Of a DNA stretch of 64,000 nt, positions 26,582-35,859 are shown one piece after another (position 1 is the first letter of the stretch; each line of letters begins with the position of its first letter). A model generated the notes under the pieces. That model saw only the letters and a list, made by a program, of their open reading frames with translations. It was not told where the DNA came from and made no database searches. The DNA is from Acidianus hospitalis (lineage in GTDB: Archaea > Thermoproteota > Thermoprotei_A > Sulfolobales > Sulfolobaceae): assembly GCA_046533895.1 (NCBI GenBank), contig JAWDOK010000006.1:1-64000 (forward strand). The letters are read 5' to 3'. A program made the translations under genes and the position numbers.

Positions 26582-27229
26582 TTAGCTTCTTTTATGTAGG
26601 TAATTTATCAATATTATTAATACTAATGTAAAGATTACTATACCTAAATCCCATATTAATGTCTCTTTAGGTATTCCCACATAGGAGTAGTAGATTGCTC
26701 TAGATATGTAAGTTGTTGGCTCAAGGAACGTCAAGTATCTAAAGGGCATCGGTACAGAGCAGGGAGGATAGTAAACTGGAGCGAAGAACGCTAACGTAAA
26801 TGAGAGTATATTAGAGTACTGGTTTATAGCGTAGATGTTCTTTATAGCGAAAGCTAAGGCCTCACCTATCATAGATCCCAGGAAAATTGAAAGAATTAAA
26901 GTTATCGCAAGCAACGGAATGCAGTCTGGCTTTATTCTAAGGAAGAGATCTCCGGCTAGAATAATTATTGGAGAGACTAAGATAGTTTGTAGCCCGTTGC
27001 TAAAGGCAATTGCTAATGCATAAAGCTGTACTGGAATCCCGGAGGATATCATTAAGGAAAACCTACCGTATTCCCTTTCGGCTCCAATGCTCTCAGCTAC
27101 GCTATATATCAAGCTAACTGAAATGTAAAATGTGATAGTACCTACAACGACGTATGTGGAAAACTCGGCAGAAGCTACAGAGCCCAACATTATCAGTAAG
27201 CCAAACGGGAAAAAGAGGGAGAAGAACAA
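26582..27229 (-). CDS. ABC-2 type permease, possibly N-terminally truncated
   Basis: A 215-residue membrane protein with about six helices. The segment AESIGAEREYGRFSLMISSGIP (about residues 45-66) is the classic ABC-2 permease signature. Relatives normally carry about 20-40 more residues before the first helix. Here only a TTG start is available, and the frame closes at a TAA about 30 bp further upstream. No ATPase gene is adjacent. It may be a remnant or use an ATPase encoded elsewhere. Confidence 0.55.
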   Translation of the reverse strand: MFFSLFFPFGLLIMLGSVASAEFSTYVVVGTITFYISVSLIYSVAESIGAEREYGRFSLMISSGIPVQLYALAIAFSNGLQTILVSPIIILAGDLFLRIKPDCIPLLAITLILSIFLGSMIGEALAFAIKNIYAINQYSNILSFTLAFFAPVYYPPCSVPMPFRYLTFLEPTTYISRAIYYSYVGIPKETLIWDLGIVIFTLVLIILINYLHKRS

Positions 27230-27248
27230 TATAGATGGTATATAAGCT

Positions 27249-27500
27249 TTAATTGTGTTTACCCGTGGCGTAACTTATCCTTACTTTTAATTCCGCCACG
27301 GGCACCCCTCTCAAGGGATCATACACAGTCACCCTTAAGTCCTTGGGGCTGGTCGAGGGAAACACCAATACCCTCCCATCCACCTTTCTTGCCAAATTAA
27401 GAGGAGCAATAGAATCCCTCTCCAAAAGAACTTCAACACTCTCCAAATACCTAGCGTTTACCTTGAATACTCTTATACTCCCACCCTCGTGAGCAGTCAT
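27249..27500 (-). CDS. Small protein of unknown function with atypical base composition
   Basis: An 83-residue, beta-rich looking protein (SIRVFKVNARYLESVEVLLE, RVLVFPSTSPKDLRVTVYDP). The DNA is clearly richer in G+C than its surroundings, with codons such as CTC, CCC and ACC. A TATA-like TTTTTTATTG lies about 25-30 bp before the ATG, supporting a leaderless gene. It ends 19 bp before the ABC-2 permease start on the same strand. The composition suggests recent transfer. No family recognised. Confidence 0.45.
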   Translation of the reverse strand: MTAHEGGSIRVFKVNARYLESVEVLLERDSIAPLNLARKVDGRVLVFPSTSPKDLRVTVYDPLRGVPVAELKVRISYATGKHN

Positions 27501-27724
27501 CAGGTAGGGGGATCATCAATAAAAAATATTTCAGTAATACTGTATAAACACAACTTGTCAAAACGATATTTGGAAGTGATTAAAAATAACGAGTAGTTAC
27601 GTAGAAGCGTTACAGTCTATTATCATTTTATTAAGTATATTCTAAATAATCAAATAAATTAATATTTTACTAAATTATACAAAGATTTATATATACGTTT
27701 TTATCATATATATCATGATTAGAT

Positions 27725-28096
27725 ATGGAAGTGCAAAAGTTTAAAGTTAGATTACCTTCAGGGAAGGAAGTAGGCCTATTAGATGCTTTACTCTTCTGCT
27801 ATGATATTTCGGACACTGACTTTAAGGTATTGAAAGAGTTGATAAAGAACGGACCGAAAAACGAGGATGAGCTAGCGGCGGAGCTAAAGCTAAGTAAGGC
27901 TTCGGTTAATAGGTCATTGAATAAATTGTTTTCCATAGGTTTTGTTCAGAGAATGAAAGATCAAAGCTCTAAAGGAGGAAGGCCGAGATTTATTTACTCT
28001 GCAATAAGTTCTGATGAGATAGTAAATAAGATCTCAAGGGATTTCGAATACTGTGCAAAAATATTTATAAGCATTACGCCCGCGGAATTAAAATAA
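27725..28096 (+). CDS. Winged-HTH transcriptional regulator (TrmB/MarR-like)
   Basis: A 123-residue regulator with N-terminal strand KVRLPSGKEVGLLDALLF, then an HTH: DELAAELKLSKASVNRSLNKL (about residues 53-73), and a wing SSKGGRPRFIYS. Two paralogues sit at 58926 and 59395 with the same layout (a short strand with a PSG/PDS/PDG turn, then helix, HTH, GRPR or RRPK wing). A TATA element lies about 25-30 bp upstream. Targets unknown. Confidence 0.75.
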   Translation: MEVQKFKVRLPSGKEVGLLDALLFCYDISDTDFKVLKELIKNGPKNEDELAAELKLSKASVNRSLNKLFSIGFVQRMKDQSSKGGRPRFIYSAISSDEIVNKISRDFEYCAKIFISITPAELK

Positions 28097-28409
28097 GCTA
28101 AGTCAAATCTTTAAGATAGCCTTCCTTATTTAATTTCTCTTTTAAAGAAATCCAAGTTTCTTATACAATTCTCAATTCTTTTTCTTACAAAGTTGAAATA
28201 TCGTAAGGATTTAACTTGAACGTTTTTCAAAAATTCAACTATTCATAACGAGATAAAACCTAAGGGGGATTGTGAACGGTTCATCAAGAGGAAATATCAT
28301 TGCTAAATTAAAAGTAAGGATAGGTTACGGATAAACACCAAATAGTTCCGTCTTCTATCAGTAAGCTCTACTAGAATTTCTTCTAGTTTTCTTATCCATA
28401 TTCCTAAAG
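28097..28409. other. Intergenic stretch without a supported gene
   Basis: On the minus strand a start-less open stretch reads IWIRKLEEILVELTDRR and NYLVFIRNLSLLL, about 32 residues, ending near 28305. It may be a relic of a lost gene, or chance. I see nothing else. Confidence 0.25.
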
Positions 28410-28943
28410 TTATTCAGAACTCAAATCCCTGATCAATAATTTTCTTAGAACTTCTCTAACGTCCTTAGTCACTTTCTTACCTATTTCGCTTGAAGGCCCC
28501 GCAAAATACTCATTTCCTCCAATAGTACCTACTGCTATTGCATCACTTGCAGTTCCAGTAAATGGAAAATTAAGGTCCTTTAAAGCACCACTTTTTGCCT
28601 CAGTTAATGATCTAACTAAATCAACTAAGCCGTTCAAATTGAGCGGGTAATTTACGAAGGCAGAAATATTTATTGTGCAACCTGCATTTTCTCCGCTCTC
28701 ACCTACTCCTGCTGAAATAAACAACTCTCCCCATGATGTTTGTTTAAATTCGTAATTTTTAGCTGCAGTTATGAATATTATAGTATTGCCTTCTCTTAAC
28801 TTCTCAACATCTTCAAAGGCATTTTTACAATAGTTCTTGTCCACGAATAATACCTTTATTTTATTAATGAAGTTAATTCCCTCCGGATAAAGTGAAGAGG
28901 TAAGTGTTAAGTAAGCCCTTCTTAAATGAAAAACCTTTATCAT
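28410..28943 (-). CDS. cbiZ: Adenosylcobinamide amidohydrolase
   Basis: A 177-residue protein matching the CbiZ family: a central TIIFITAAKN, the AGCTINISAFVNYPL segment, LVRSLTEAKSGALKDLN and the Gly-rich FTGTASDAIAVGT near the C-terminus, then YFAGPSSEIGKKV. CbiZ removes the aminopropanol arm from adenosylcobinamide so that archaea can rebuild cobalamin from imported precursors. It is not next to the importer at 736-3358, but both point to corrinoid salvage. A dead ferredoxin gene follows upstream on the same strand. Confidence 0.75.
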   Translation of the reverse strand: MIKVFHLRRAYLTLTSSLYPEGINFINKIKVLFVDKNYCKNAFEDVEKLREGNTIIFITAAKNYEFKQTSWGELFISAGVGESGENAGCTINISAFVNYPLNLNGLVDLVRSLTEAKSGALKDLNFPFTGTASDAIAVGTIGGNEYFAGPSSEIGKKVTKDVREVLRKLLIRDLSSE

Positions 28944-28968
28944 TAATTTCTTGTATCAGTCTTAGTAT

Positions 28969-29206
28969 TTAAGGTGGTTTAACGTCTATTGCGGCAACTG
29001 GACAAACGTTTACGCAGGCCATGCAGAATATGCAAGCTTGTTCATTAATTGGCATTGCTTTCTTTTCTGATGCAGGATGGCCTGGAGTGCATATCATTGG
29101 AATACGTTTACTGGGCATGCCGTTATACAAGAGCCGTCTGCAATGCATAAGTCGAAGTCTACTCCAACTATTGTTCCGTTTGTCCCTACACTTTTATTTC
29201 ACTCAT
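28969..29206 (-). pseudogene. Decayed ferredoxin gene
   Basis: Pieces of a Sulfolobus-type dicluster ferredoxin are readable on the minus strand: MSEIKV at the start, GTNGTIVGVDFDLCIADGSC and ITACPVNVFQ in a second frame, then a TGA where W is expected, and CTPGHPASEKKAMP plus ACIFCMACVNVCPVAAIDV in a third. At least two frameshifts and one stop separate them. The N-terminal zinc-binding extension of the classic protein is absent. Non-functional; a working ferredoxin must be elsewhere. Confidence 0.85.
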
Positions 29207-29242
29207 TTTTGATCAATCATGATCGAGTGTACGGACTTAGCC

Positions 29243-29498
29243 GTCGCCAACAGTTTTCGATAAACCGGGAAGTTTATATACTTTAATGGTAAAGATGAGT
29301 AAAGTCACACTAGATGTGGATAGGTTTTCCCGGAAGGTGTGGCTAAAAGATGTGCGGGTTTCCCCACATTCACGGGTGTGGGTTGGGGTTATCCCGCTAA
29401 AGGGGCGGAGGGGTAACGGGTTTTCCCTGACTCCGGTGAAGCCCAAGAGCTGAGAATTGGATACAATTTCATGAAAATTCAATGAAGCCCCAAACCCC
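29243..29498 (+). mobile_element. Structured ORF-less repeat element, copy 1
   Basis: About 256 bp very similar to 43422-43689. It carries an internal TATA box (GTTTATATAC at 29272-29281) followed by conserved stretches such as GAGTAAAGTCACAC and CGCTAAAGGGGCGGAGGGGT. Near each end there is a small palindrome (GTTTTCGATAAAC, TTTCATGAAA) but there are no terminal inverted repeats. The middle hairpin has different bases from copy 2 yet still pairs (CACAT with GTGTG inside CCCC/GGGG). This suggests a non-autonomous IS200/IS605-like element encoding a structured RNA. Confidence 0.65.
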
Positions 29499-29561
29499 AA
29501 ATACGGATCTCAAAACATCTATGTAAAAACTTTTTATAATTCGCATTAAAATTGTAAGATA

Positions 29562-30263
29562 ATGGAATGTATTTCTTTAAAGAACGTTGTTAAGAGATTT
29601 GGATCGGTGATTGCTCTAAACAACTTATCGTTCTCTATTCCATGCGGTGGAAGATTTGCACTACTTGGTCCCAATGGTGCAGGAAAGTCAACAACTATGA
29701 AAATTCTTGCTGGGCTATTAAAGCCAGACTACGGAGAAGTTGAGATAATGGGAATGAAACCCGGGATGAAAGAAGTTAAGAAAATTCTTGGTTATTTACC
29801 TGAAGATCCTATGCCATATAGAATCTTAACTGTAAGAGAGAACTTAGAGTACATAGCCTCGTTAAGAGGTGTTCCTAAGGAAAAAGTTGAAGAAATGTTG
29901 GATATATTAGATTTGAGGCAGTACGAGAAAATCCAGGCGGGAAAACTATCTAGGGGAAATCAGCAGAAGTTATCGTTAGCTTTAGTTCTTATTCATAATC
30001 CCGAAATAGTACTACTAGATGAACCGTTAAACTATCTAGATATTCCTACGCAGGAGAAAGTTATAGGAATCTTAAAAGGAATGAAATCCACTTTCCTTAT
30101 CTCAACTCATATAATGTCAATAGCAACAAGACTTACAGACCACGTTATCATGATTTCTAAAGGTACTGTAATATGGCAAGGAAGTATAGAGGAACTTAAA
30201 GCCCTAGGAAAAGAGGATGAACCAATTGAAAGCGTTGTAGCAAGGATGATGGATAATGCTTGA
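29562..30263 (+). CDS. ABC exporter ATP-binding protein
   Basis: A 233-residue ABC ATPase. Walker A is GPNGAGKSTT (about residues 37-46), the signature is LSRGNQQKLSLAL, Walker B is IVLLDEPLNYLD, and the switch His is in STHIMS. It overlaps the following membrane gene by 8 bp. A TATA-like TTTTTATAAT lies about 25 bp before the ATG. The cargo is unknown. Confidence 0.87.
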   Translation: MECISLKNVVKRFGSVIALNNLSFSIPCGGRFALLGPNGAGKSTTMKILAGLLKPDYGEVEIMGMKPGMKEVKKILGYLPEDPMPYRILTVRENLEYIASLRGVPKEKVEEMLDILDLRQYEKIQAGKLSRGNQQKLSLALVLIHNPEIVLLDEPLNYLDIPTQEKVIGILKGMKSTFLISTHIMSIATRLTDHVIMISKGTVIWQGSIEELKALGKEDEPIESVVARMMDNA

Positions 30264-31620
30264 GCTTATAAAATTTGTAATTTTCTCTCGAGTCCCTAAG
30301 AAGAGCATAGTATTTTACATAAGTTTCGCTATATTATTTGGCTACATAGGCTATATTAGTTATTATGAAGCTCCATATTATGTAAATGAAGAATTCAGAT
30401 ATTTGTCGGTGTTTTACCTTACTATAATGATAGCTGTTTCACCGTTTAATACTAGGTTTGGTTTAGCTAGTAAATCCGATAGTGACTTTCTGGCTTTATT
30501 GCCTTTTGATGACGATAAAATAATAGCTTCATTGATACTAGGTAGTTTTATAGTTAACGTGATCTTCCTTTCGATTTTTATGTATTGGTTTATTGAGGCT
30601 TTAGGTATAGCAGGGGCTACTATTATTCCAGCTTTTGCTTTACTTTCCTCATCATTACCTGCGGTGCTTTATAATCTTAATAATAGAAGGAAAATCCTAA
30701 TAGACCTAGTAATAGTTACTTGGTTCATTTCCGCTATATTTAATTTCCAATTAAGTCCTCTATCTATGTTTTACGGGTATTTTGAAGGTTACGTTATATC
30801 TTACGCCTTCGCTTTTGTAACATTTTCTATTGCTTTGAAAAAGTTTAACTTTTCTTCTTACTCGAATTTCACTGTATCGTCAGAAAAAGGAGAGGTGAAA
30901 GAAGAGATATCCTTTAAATCTTCTAATCCATTAGTTCTAACTTTAACTAGAAATTTAAGAATCCTAGAAGTAGGAGGAAGAGTAAACTGGATGGGTGTAA
31001 GTACGTTTGTCTCAAGGAGAGTAGAGCTATGGAAAGTTATGTTAGGTTCGTCCATTTCTGCAATAGTCCTATATTTTATCTTATCTCGTATTAACGATGG
31101 AAGCTTTCTCGTTTTCTACGTTTTATTTGGAGGTTGGTTCTTTATGATAATGATTGCAAGTGCTGCATTTATTACAGAACCCATATGGTTAGATATGAAT
31201 GTTATGACTCCAGAAGAATTCGCTAGGTATTATTTAACTAGTAAAGCTTTATCTATTGCAATTATTTTATCTCCATTTGCAATATTATCATTAATTCTTG
31301 GTTATTTAGGAGAAGCATTGGGGTTTATCGTTTTCATCCCGTTAAGTTCAATATTCATTATGTCCTTATATGCTAGATACTATCAACAAAGATATAATAT
31401 GCCAATTAACGTTTCTCCAATAAGGCTTTTGGTTTCCTTACTAACTTCAATTCCCCTAATTCCTCTAATAATTTTATCCTTCTTGCCTGCATATTTGATT
31501 TTATGTTTGCCGATAATGTTCTCCTTTATTGTATTTTACCTTACGATATCTTTACCGTTTATATTTTCTAAGTCTTACTGGGAATCTACAATAGAAAAAA
31601 TTGTTACTTCAGTTACCTAG
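30256..31620 (+). CDS. ABC exporter membrane subunit
   Basis: A 454-residue polytopic protein with about 12 helices. It has SKSDSDFLALLPFDDDKI (about residues 73-90), a pattern seen in archaeal ABC exporter permeases where a cytoplasmic loop precedes a helix. It overlaps the ATPase gene and must be its partner. It is convergent with the gene ending at 31613, overlapping it by 8 bp. Confidence 0.7.
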   Translation: MLELIKFVIFSRVPKKSIVFYISFAILFGYIGYISYYEAPYYVNEEFRYLSVFYLTIMIAVSPFNTRFGLASKSDSDFLALLPFDDDKIIASLILGSFIVNVIFLSIFMYWFIEALGIAGATIIPAFALLSSSLPAVLYNLNNRRKILIDLVIVTWFISAIFNFQLSPLSMFYGYFEGYVISYAFAFVTFSIALKKFNFSSYSNFTVSSEKGEVKEEISFKSSNPLVLTLTRNLRILEVGGRVNWMGVSTFVSRRVELWKVMLGSSISAIVLYFILSRINDGSFLVFYVLFGGWFFMIMIASAAFITEPIWLDMNVMTPEEFARYYLTSKALSIAIILSPFAILSLILGYLGEALGFIVFIPLSSIFIMSLYARYYQQRYNMPINVSPIRLLVSLLTSIPLIPLIILSFLPAYLILCLPIMFSFIVFYLTISLPFIFSKSYWESTIEKIVTSVT

Positions 31621-32578
31621 CTATTTCGAAATAAGCAGAGTCCTTCTTTATAAATAGAATTGACGGTTTAGGAACTAAAATCTTCCTTTTAATTCCTCCT
31701 ATGTTGATCTCTAATTCTTGTGAGGAAGTTAATAGAACTGTAACATTTTTATCCTTCATTTCATCTAGTATAATTCCTTTTCCTTTTATTTCGCCCCATA
31801 TATTAAATTCTCCTTCCTTACTCAATAGAAAATTTAGGAATTCATCTTTTCTCTCAATTACTTTCTTTGCTCTAATTTTAGCCAACAAAGAGTTAACATT
31901 AATTGGCTCTCTTATTTCCTCCTCTACATGTTCTTCGTCTTCAGAAATTCTCTCGTCGGAATAGAGTTTTATTGATCTACCATAATCTAATTCCACATTA
32001 TATTTTCTTGCTATCTTAATTAATTCACTCTCTATTTCCTTATATATATCTTCAATGGAGGTAGGATTTTCAACTTGTATGTCAAGAAAATTCTTTACCT
32101 CTTGGTAAGCTTTACTTAGCTTTTTTATGTTATCAAGGTCATCGTCTTTTAATTTGTCAAGAAATTCTTCGTACGGGTTAGAAAAATAAAGGTCACCTTC
32201 GAGCTTTGCGTAGTCTTTTCCTTCATATTGAATAATTTCTTGGTTGATTATATAATTCTTAATTTCATCGTAGTCATTAAATACTTTTAAAATTCTAATA
32301 ATCTTGTCAAGTACTCCTATTTTAACTTCTTCCTTCCATGGAAATTGCTCTTTGTAATAATAATCAAATCCAAGGCAATGTTTTATATCTTGGCTAAACT
32401 TTATGCAATCCTTATTTATAGGCAATACAAAAACCTTTCCTTCTTCTTCTCCTATTACAAAGTCCTTGTTTGGGTCAGAAGTTTCAATGTAAGTGAAATC
32501 ACCTATTTTGAAAGATGAAACCTTAAGCGCCATTGCTAACCTATATCTTACATTATGAATCTCGTCTAGGAAATCCAT
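31613..32578 (-). CDS. Soluble protein of unknown function, divergent from nucS
   Basis: A 321-residue charged protein. I take the ATG at 32578 because a GGTGAT ribosome-binding site sits 4 bases before it; an in-frame start at 32629 would nearly touch the nucS start. Segments include FPWKEEVKIGVLDKIIRIL and an acidic linker SEDEEHVEEEIRE (about residues 212-224). No family recognised. The location beside nucS raises the possibility of a DNA-repair link, with no direct evidence. Confidence 0.55.
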   Translation of the reverse strand: MDFLDEIHNVRYRLAMALKVSSFKIGDFTYIETSDPNKDFVIGEEEGKVFVLPINKDCIKFSQDIKHCLGFDYYYKEQFPWKEEVKIGVLDKIIRILKVFNDYDEIKNYIINQEIIQYEGKDYAKLEGDLYFSNPYEEFLDKLKDDDLDNIKKLSKAYQEVKNFLDIQVENPTSIEDIYKEIESELIKIARKYNVELDYGRSIKLYSDERISEDEEHVEEEIREPINVNSLLAKIRAKKVIERKDEFLNFLLSKEGEFNIWGEIKGKGIILDEMKDKNVTVLLTSSQELEINIGGIKRKILVPKPSILFIKKDSAYFEIAR

Positions 32579-32631
32579 GATATCACCTTTGCATTTCGTA
32601 AGATTAAAATATTTCCTAGGTATTACCACTC

Positions 32632-33357
32632 ATGATGGAAAAGTACAAATTCTTTGACCTTCCAGAGTTTTCTACTGTAAAGGATATTCTAGAGAATGAA
32701 AGGAAAAATTATGTTATTACTCTCTTCGGATTATGCAAAATTCTATATGCCGGTAGAGCGTCTTCTATAGCTACTTATAGTTCTAGATTAATAACCTTCA
32801 AGCCTGACGGCAGTGTTTTAGTTCATAGTAATAAAAAGCTTAAGCCAGTTAATTGGCAACCTTCAAGTTCGGAAGTTAAGGTGGAAATAGGTGACGAACT
32901 TAAGATTTACGTAGAAAGGAAGAGACCTAGGGAAGTCTTGGAAATTTTAATGCCTATAGTGTATTATCTATCTTTATCTAAAGTGGATGAGGGTGAATTT
33001 CATTTATTTGGTAGTGAGAGCGAAATGGTGGAAGAAGTGGTTAAAAATCCTGAATTAATTTCTAGAGATTTCATACCTTTGGAAAGGGAGTATCAAACTC
33101 CCTTCGGTAAAATAGACTTGCTTGGAGTTACTTCTACAGGGTATTTAGTCTTAGAGTTTAAGAGAGCTCAAGCAGGACTAGAAGCGGTTTCTCAGCTAAA
33201 GAGGTATGTTGATTACTTAAGCTGGAAAGGAGAGAAGGTTAGAGGAGGAATAGTTGCTCCGTCAATATCGAAGAGTGCATTAAAATTACTTAAAAAGTAC
33301 GAGTTAGAGTACTTTCAACTAAGTCCAAGTCTACTTTCTACGATAAGATTAAAATAG
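32632..33357 (+). CDS. nucS: Mismatch-specific endonuclease NucS/EndoMS
   Basis: A 241-residue NucS. The N-terminal DNA-binding half has LYAGRASSIATYSSRLITFKPDGSVLVH and PVNWQPS; the C-terminal RecB-like nuclease has GKIDLLGV (Asp), YLVLEFKR (Glu and Lys) and AVSQLKRYVDYL. It cleaves both strands at mismatches in archaea that lack MutS/MutL. All catalytic residues are present. Two consecutive ATG codons (32632, 32635) are possible starts. Divergent promoters lie within 53 bp. Confidence 0.88.
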   Translation: MMEKYKFFDLPEFSTVKDILENERKNYVITLFGLCKILYAGRASSIATYSSRLITFKPDGSVLVHSNKKLKPVNWQPSSSEVKVEIGDELKIYVERKRPREVLEILMPIVYYLSLSKVDEGEFHLFGSESEMVEEVVKNPELISRDFIPLEREYQTPFGKIDLLGVTSTGYLVLEFKRAQAGLEAVSQLKRYVDYLSWKGEKVRGGIVAPSISKSALKLLKKYELEYFQLSPSLLSTIRLK

Positions 33358-33380
33358 GTACTTATTAATAGTTCAATAAA

Positions 33381-35051
33381 ATGCACATTATAAAACTGGT
33401 AATTGTTATCCTCATATTTTTAAGTATTGTTAATTATGTGAGTGCATATTCACAATGTAGTAACACTTATATCCTTAATATTACTTCTCCTTCTGCATTT
33501 ATTTTTGATATAGAAGGAGAGAATGTTAACATTACCATTTTAAGAATAGGCAATAGTTCTTGCCAACAATTAATTTATATGGATTATACAAAAAATAATT
33601 TAACTTCGGGACTCTTACTAATTCAAGGTAAATACGAAGTAGTAGTTAAAAGCATTGACCAATTCATTTTTCATTATTACATTATAAAATTAAAATGTAT
33701 TCAAAAAGCTTTATGCCCTTCATTTTTATTTGCTACAAATGAATCCGTTCTAATTCCTATACCTGACTTAGAAACTCCAGAAGCTCTTAAGGCTTTTATT
33801 GTATCTAATGTATCATTAACTTTTGAAATCATTCAGTGCAATAAAATTATTAAAGAATATGAAAATACAACAATAGTTTTCTCAAAATATTCTTATGTAT
33901 ATTTTAAAAATCCTAAGAATATTTTTATAAAAATATGTGTATATAAAGACTCGTTATTTTATCTATCATATAAAGTAATTCCTTGCTTTATTAACCCTTA
34001 TCTTAAACTTTCCACACTATCTTCAGAAGGCATAGCTAGTTATGGTATCCTTAATGAGACAAAAACAACTAAACATTATTTAATAAAAACTACTTCTATT
34101 TTAGGTAAATTTAACATTAGTTGTATTTTAGCTTATAATTATTCGCAAAAATTAGTACCTCCATGTTCTGCTTCTTTACAACTTAATGTAGTATTGAAAA
34201 CTTGTAGCCAAGTCTATTGGCTTCAGAACGTTTTAGAATTTCTTACATTAAAACATGAATTTAAACTAGCAGATGACATTCTAAATATTACATGTATTGA
34301 TTCTACTCTTTCAAATTATAGTATTACCTCTCTCAATGGTTACGTTACAATGGTTAACCAAAGTGGTAAAATTGAATATTATTACGGAAATTATTACTGT
34401 CAATCAGAGCTCAAATACTGCCTACCATTATGCGGATATCTGGTAACAAACGTTAGTTTAGAAAAATGCGGAACATTAGTCAGTTTTGCTGTTATTTTTA
34501 TTAAGAACGGTAGTTCTACGTGCTATAAGGAAATTGTATTTGACAACGTTTTAATTCACGGTAAATTTAGATTCGCTTACATATTGGTTTGCGGAAAGCA
34601 TTATACTCCAATTGGAAGTTATTACGATGCAGAATTAGTTTTCGGAGGAGGAGGAAACGGTGAAATTACCAAATTCTGCAAGTTAAATGCTACATTATGG
34701 CTATTTTATCTTAATAAAAATACTTATGTAACTTTCCCTAACTACTTTACTTTCGGAGAAGATACTGCGGAAAAAGCTGTAAATATTACAGTTAATTTCT
34801 GTAAATATTATGCGAAGTTAACTACTGGAAAAGAGAATTTCAGATGCTATAAGGCATATTCTTATTCCATAGATCCTTTTCATTATCATAATATCTCATC
34901 ATTACATAATTCATCAACAAAATCTATAACTGTAATTACAATTGGTAGTACTCATGCCAGTAATCCCAATTATTATACTTATGAAATTTTAATCCCTATA
35001 GTTCTGATTTTATCATTTATATTATATTATTTACTTTTTAGAAAAAGATAG
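33381..35051 (+). CDS. Large secreted, membrane-anchored Cys-rich protein
   Basis: A 556-residue surface protein with a signal peptide (about residues 1-22), a long external region full of Asn-x-Ser/Thr sequons and about 25 cysteines, and a C-terminal helix YEILIPIVLILSFILYYLLF followed by RKR. This is the usual tail-anchor of Sulfolobales surface proteins. No domain is recognised. It follows nucS by 23 bp but is probably unrelated in function. Confidence 0.6.
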   Translation: MHIIKLVIVILIFLSIVNYVSAYSQCSNTYILNITSPSAFIFDIEGENVNITILRIGNSSCQQLIYMDYTKNNLTSGLLLIQGKYEVVVKSIDQFIFHYYIIKLKCIQKALCPSFLFATNESVLIPIPDLETPEALKAFIVSNVSLTFEIIQCNKIIKEYENTTIVFSKYSYVYFKNPKNIFIKICVYKDSLFYLSYKVIPCFINPYLKLSTLSSEGIASYGILNETKTTKHYLIKTTSILGKFNISCILAYNYSQKLVPPCSASLQLNVVLKTCSQVYWLQNVLEFLTLKHEFKLADDILNITCIDSTLSNYSITSLNGYVTMVNQSGKIEYYYGNYYCQSELKYCLPLCGYLVTNVSLEKCGTLVSFAVIFIKNGSSTCYKEIVFDNVLIHGKFRFAYILVCGKHYTPIGSYYDAELVFGGGGNGEITKFCKLNATLWLFYLNKNTYVTFPNYFTFGEDTAEKAVNITVNFCKYYAKLTTGKENFRCYKAYSYSIDPFHYHNISSLHNSSTKSITVITIGSTHASNPNYYTYEILIPIVLILSFILYYLLFRKR

Positions 35052-35056
35052 AAGGG

Positions 35057-35795
35057 CTAGATAGCTATCATTCCTTTTTCTATAACGCATTTCCCGTAAC
35101 CTTTTAGGATATTATTAGCTAACTTTTCTATATCTTTATCCGAAGGCCTTGTTTCTTTAACCTTTTCCTCCTCTTCGAAGCATAAGTAACCAGATAATTG
35201 GGAATAACATAATACCTTATTAAATCCACCATAATACAGTCTAACCAATCTTAAGCCATTCTTCTCAATGTATCCAGAATCTGTAACTATTTTTGTTATT
35301 TGTTGAAAATGCTTCTTCAAAACGTCTTGAGGTTTTTCAGTCAATAATATAACTGCGGATGACAATTTGAACGGAGTAGCCCAAGGAGGTAACTGAACGC
35401 TAACAGAAGAAGGCAATAGAGGTTTTTGTAAAGCTGCAGAGAGGAAATGTATTCCGTTTAAAGTCTTCTCAATTATTTTAACCTCGTGACAATTAACTGA
35501 GAAGTCGTAAACTAAGCCTTCACCGCTTAAAGCAATTATTGGCTCTTTATCTTCTCTAATGATATTTCTTATTGCTGAGTAAGCAAAGGATTTAACATCA
35601 GCTAAGTCGATTTCCTTTGACGGTAAATATAAGTTTTTCCCAGTAATCCTATAGTGTGGCGTCTCTAAGGATAATTTACTAATTCCGTCAGCAAAAATTT
35701 CAACACTAGTTTCACTATTAGGTATTATTCTCTTTTATTAATATTACTTCTCCATCATAAGTTATTTGAGAGTTAAGGAGCTTTAAGGTTATCAT
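35057..35795 (-). pseudogene. Frameshifted gene of unknown function
   Basis: An ATG at 35795 opens MITLKLLNSQITYDGEVILI and reaches TAA after KENNT. The frame one base over continues without a stop for about 220 codons from PNSETSVEIFADGISKL to the end at 35057 (EKGMIAI), and it has no usable start before a TTG at 35416. Skipping one base near 35730 joins the two halves smoothly. The protein would be about 245 residues, with SVSVQLPPWATPFKLSSAVI in the C-terminal half. No family recognised. A TATA-like box 20-25 bp before 35795 supports that start. Confidence 0.6.
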
Positions 35796-35859
35796 AATAG
35801 GTTTAATAAAATGGAAGTTAAATCGTTAGCTTAAATTATAGTGGTAAAAAAATAGTAAT

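Noticed and set aside
29021..29286. Two overlapping plus-strand ORFs
   Set aside because: They are shadows opposite the ferredoxin relic and the start of the repeat element.
29237..29500. An 87-residue minus-strand ORF resembling the one at 43410-43664
   Set aside because: Both are readings of the structured repeat element. The two copies differ by insertions in the hairpin that would shift a real protein, while RNA pairing is preserved; the shared residues follow from DNA identity.
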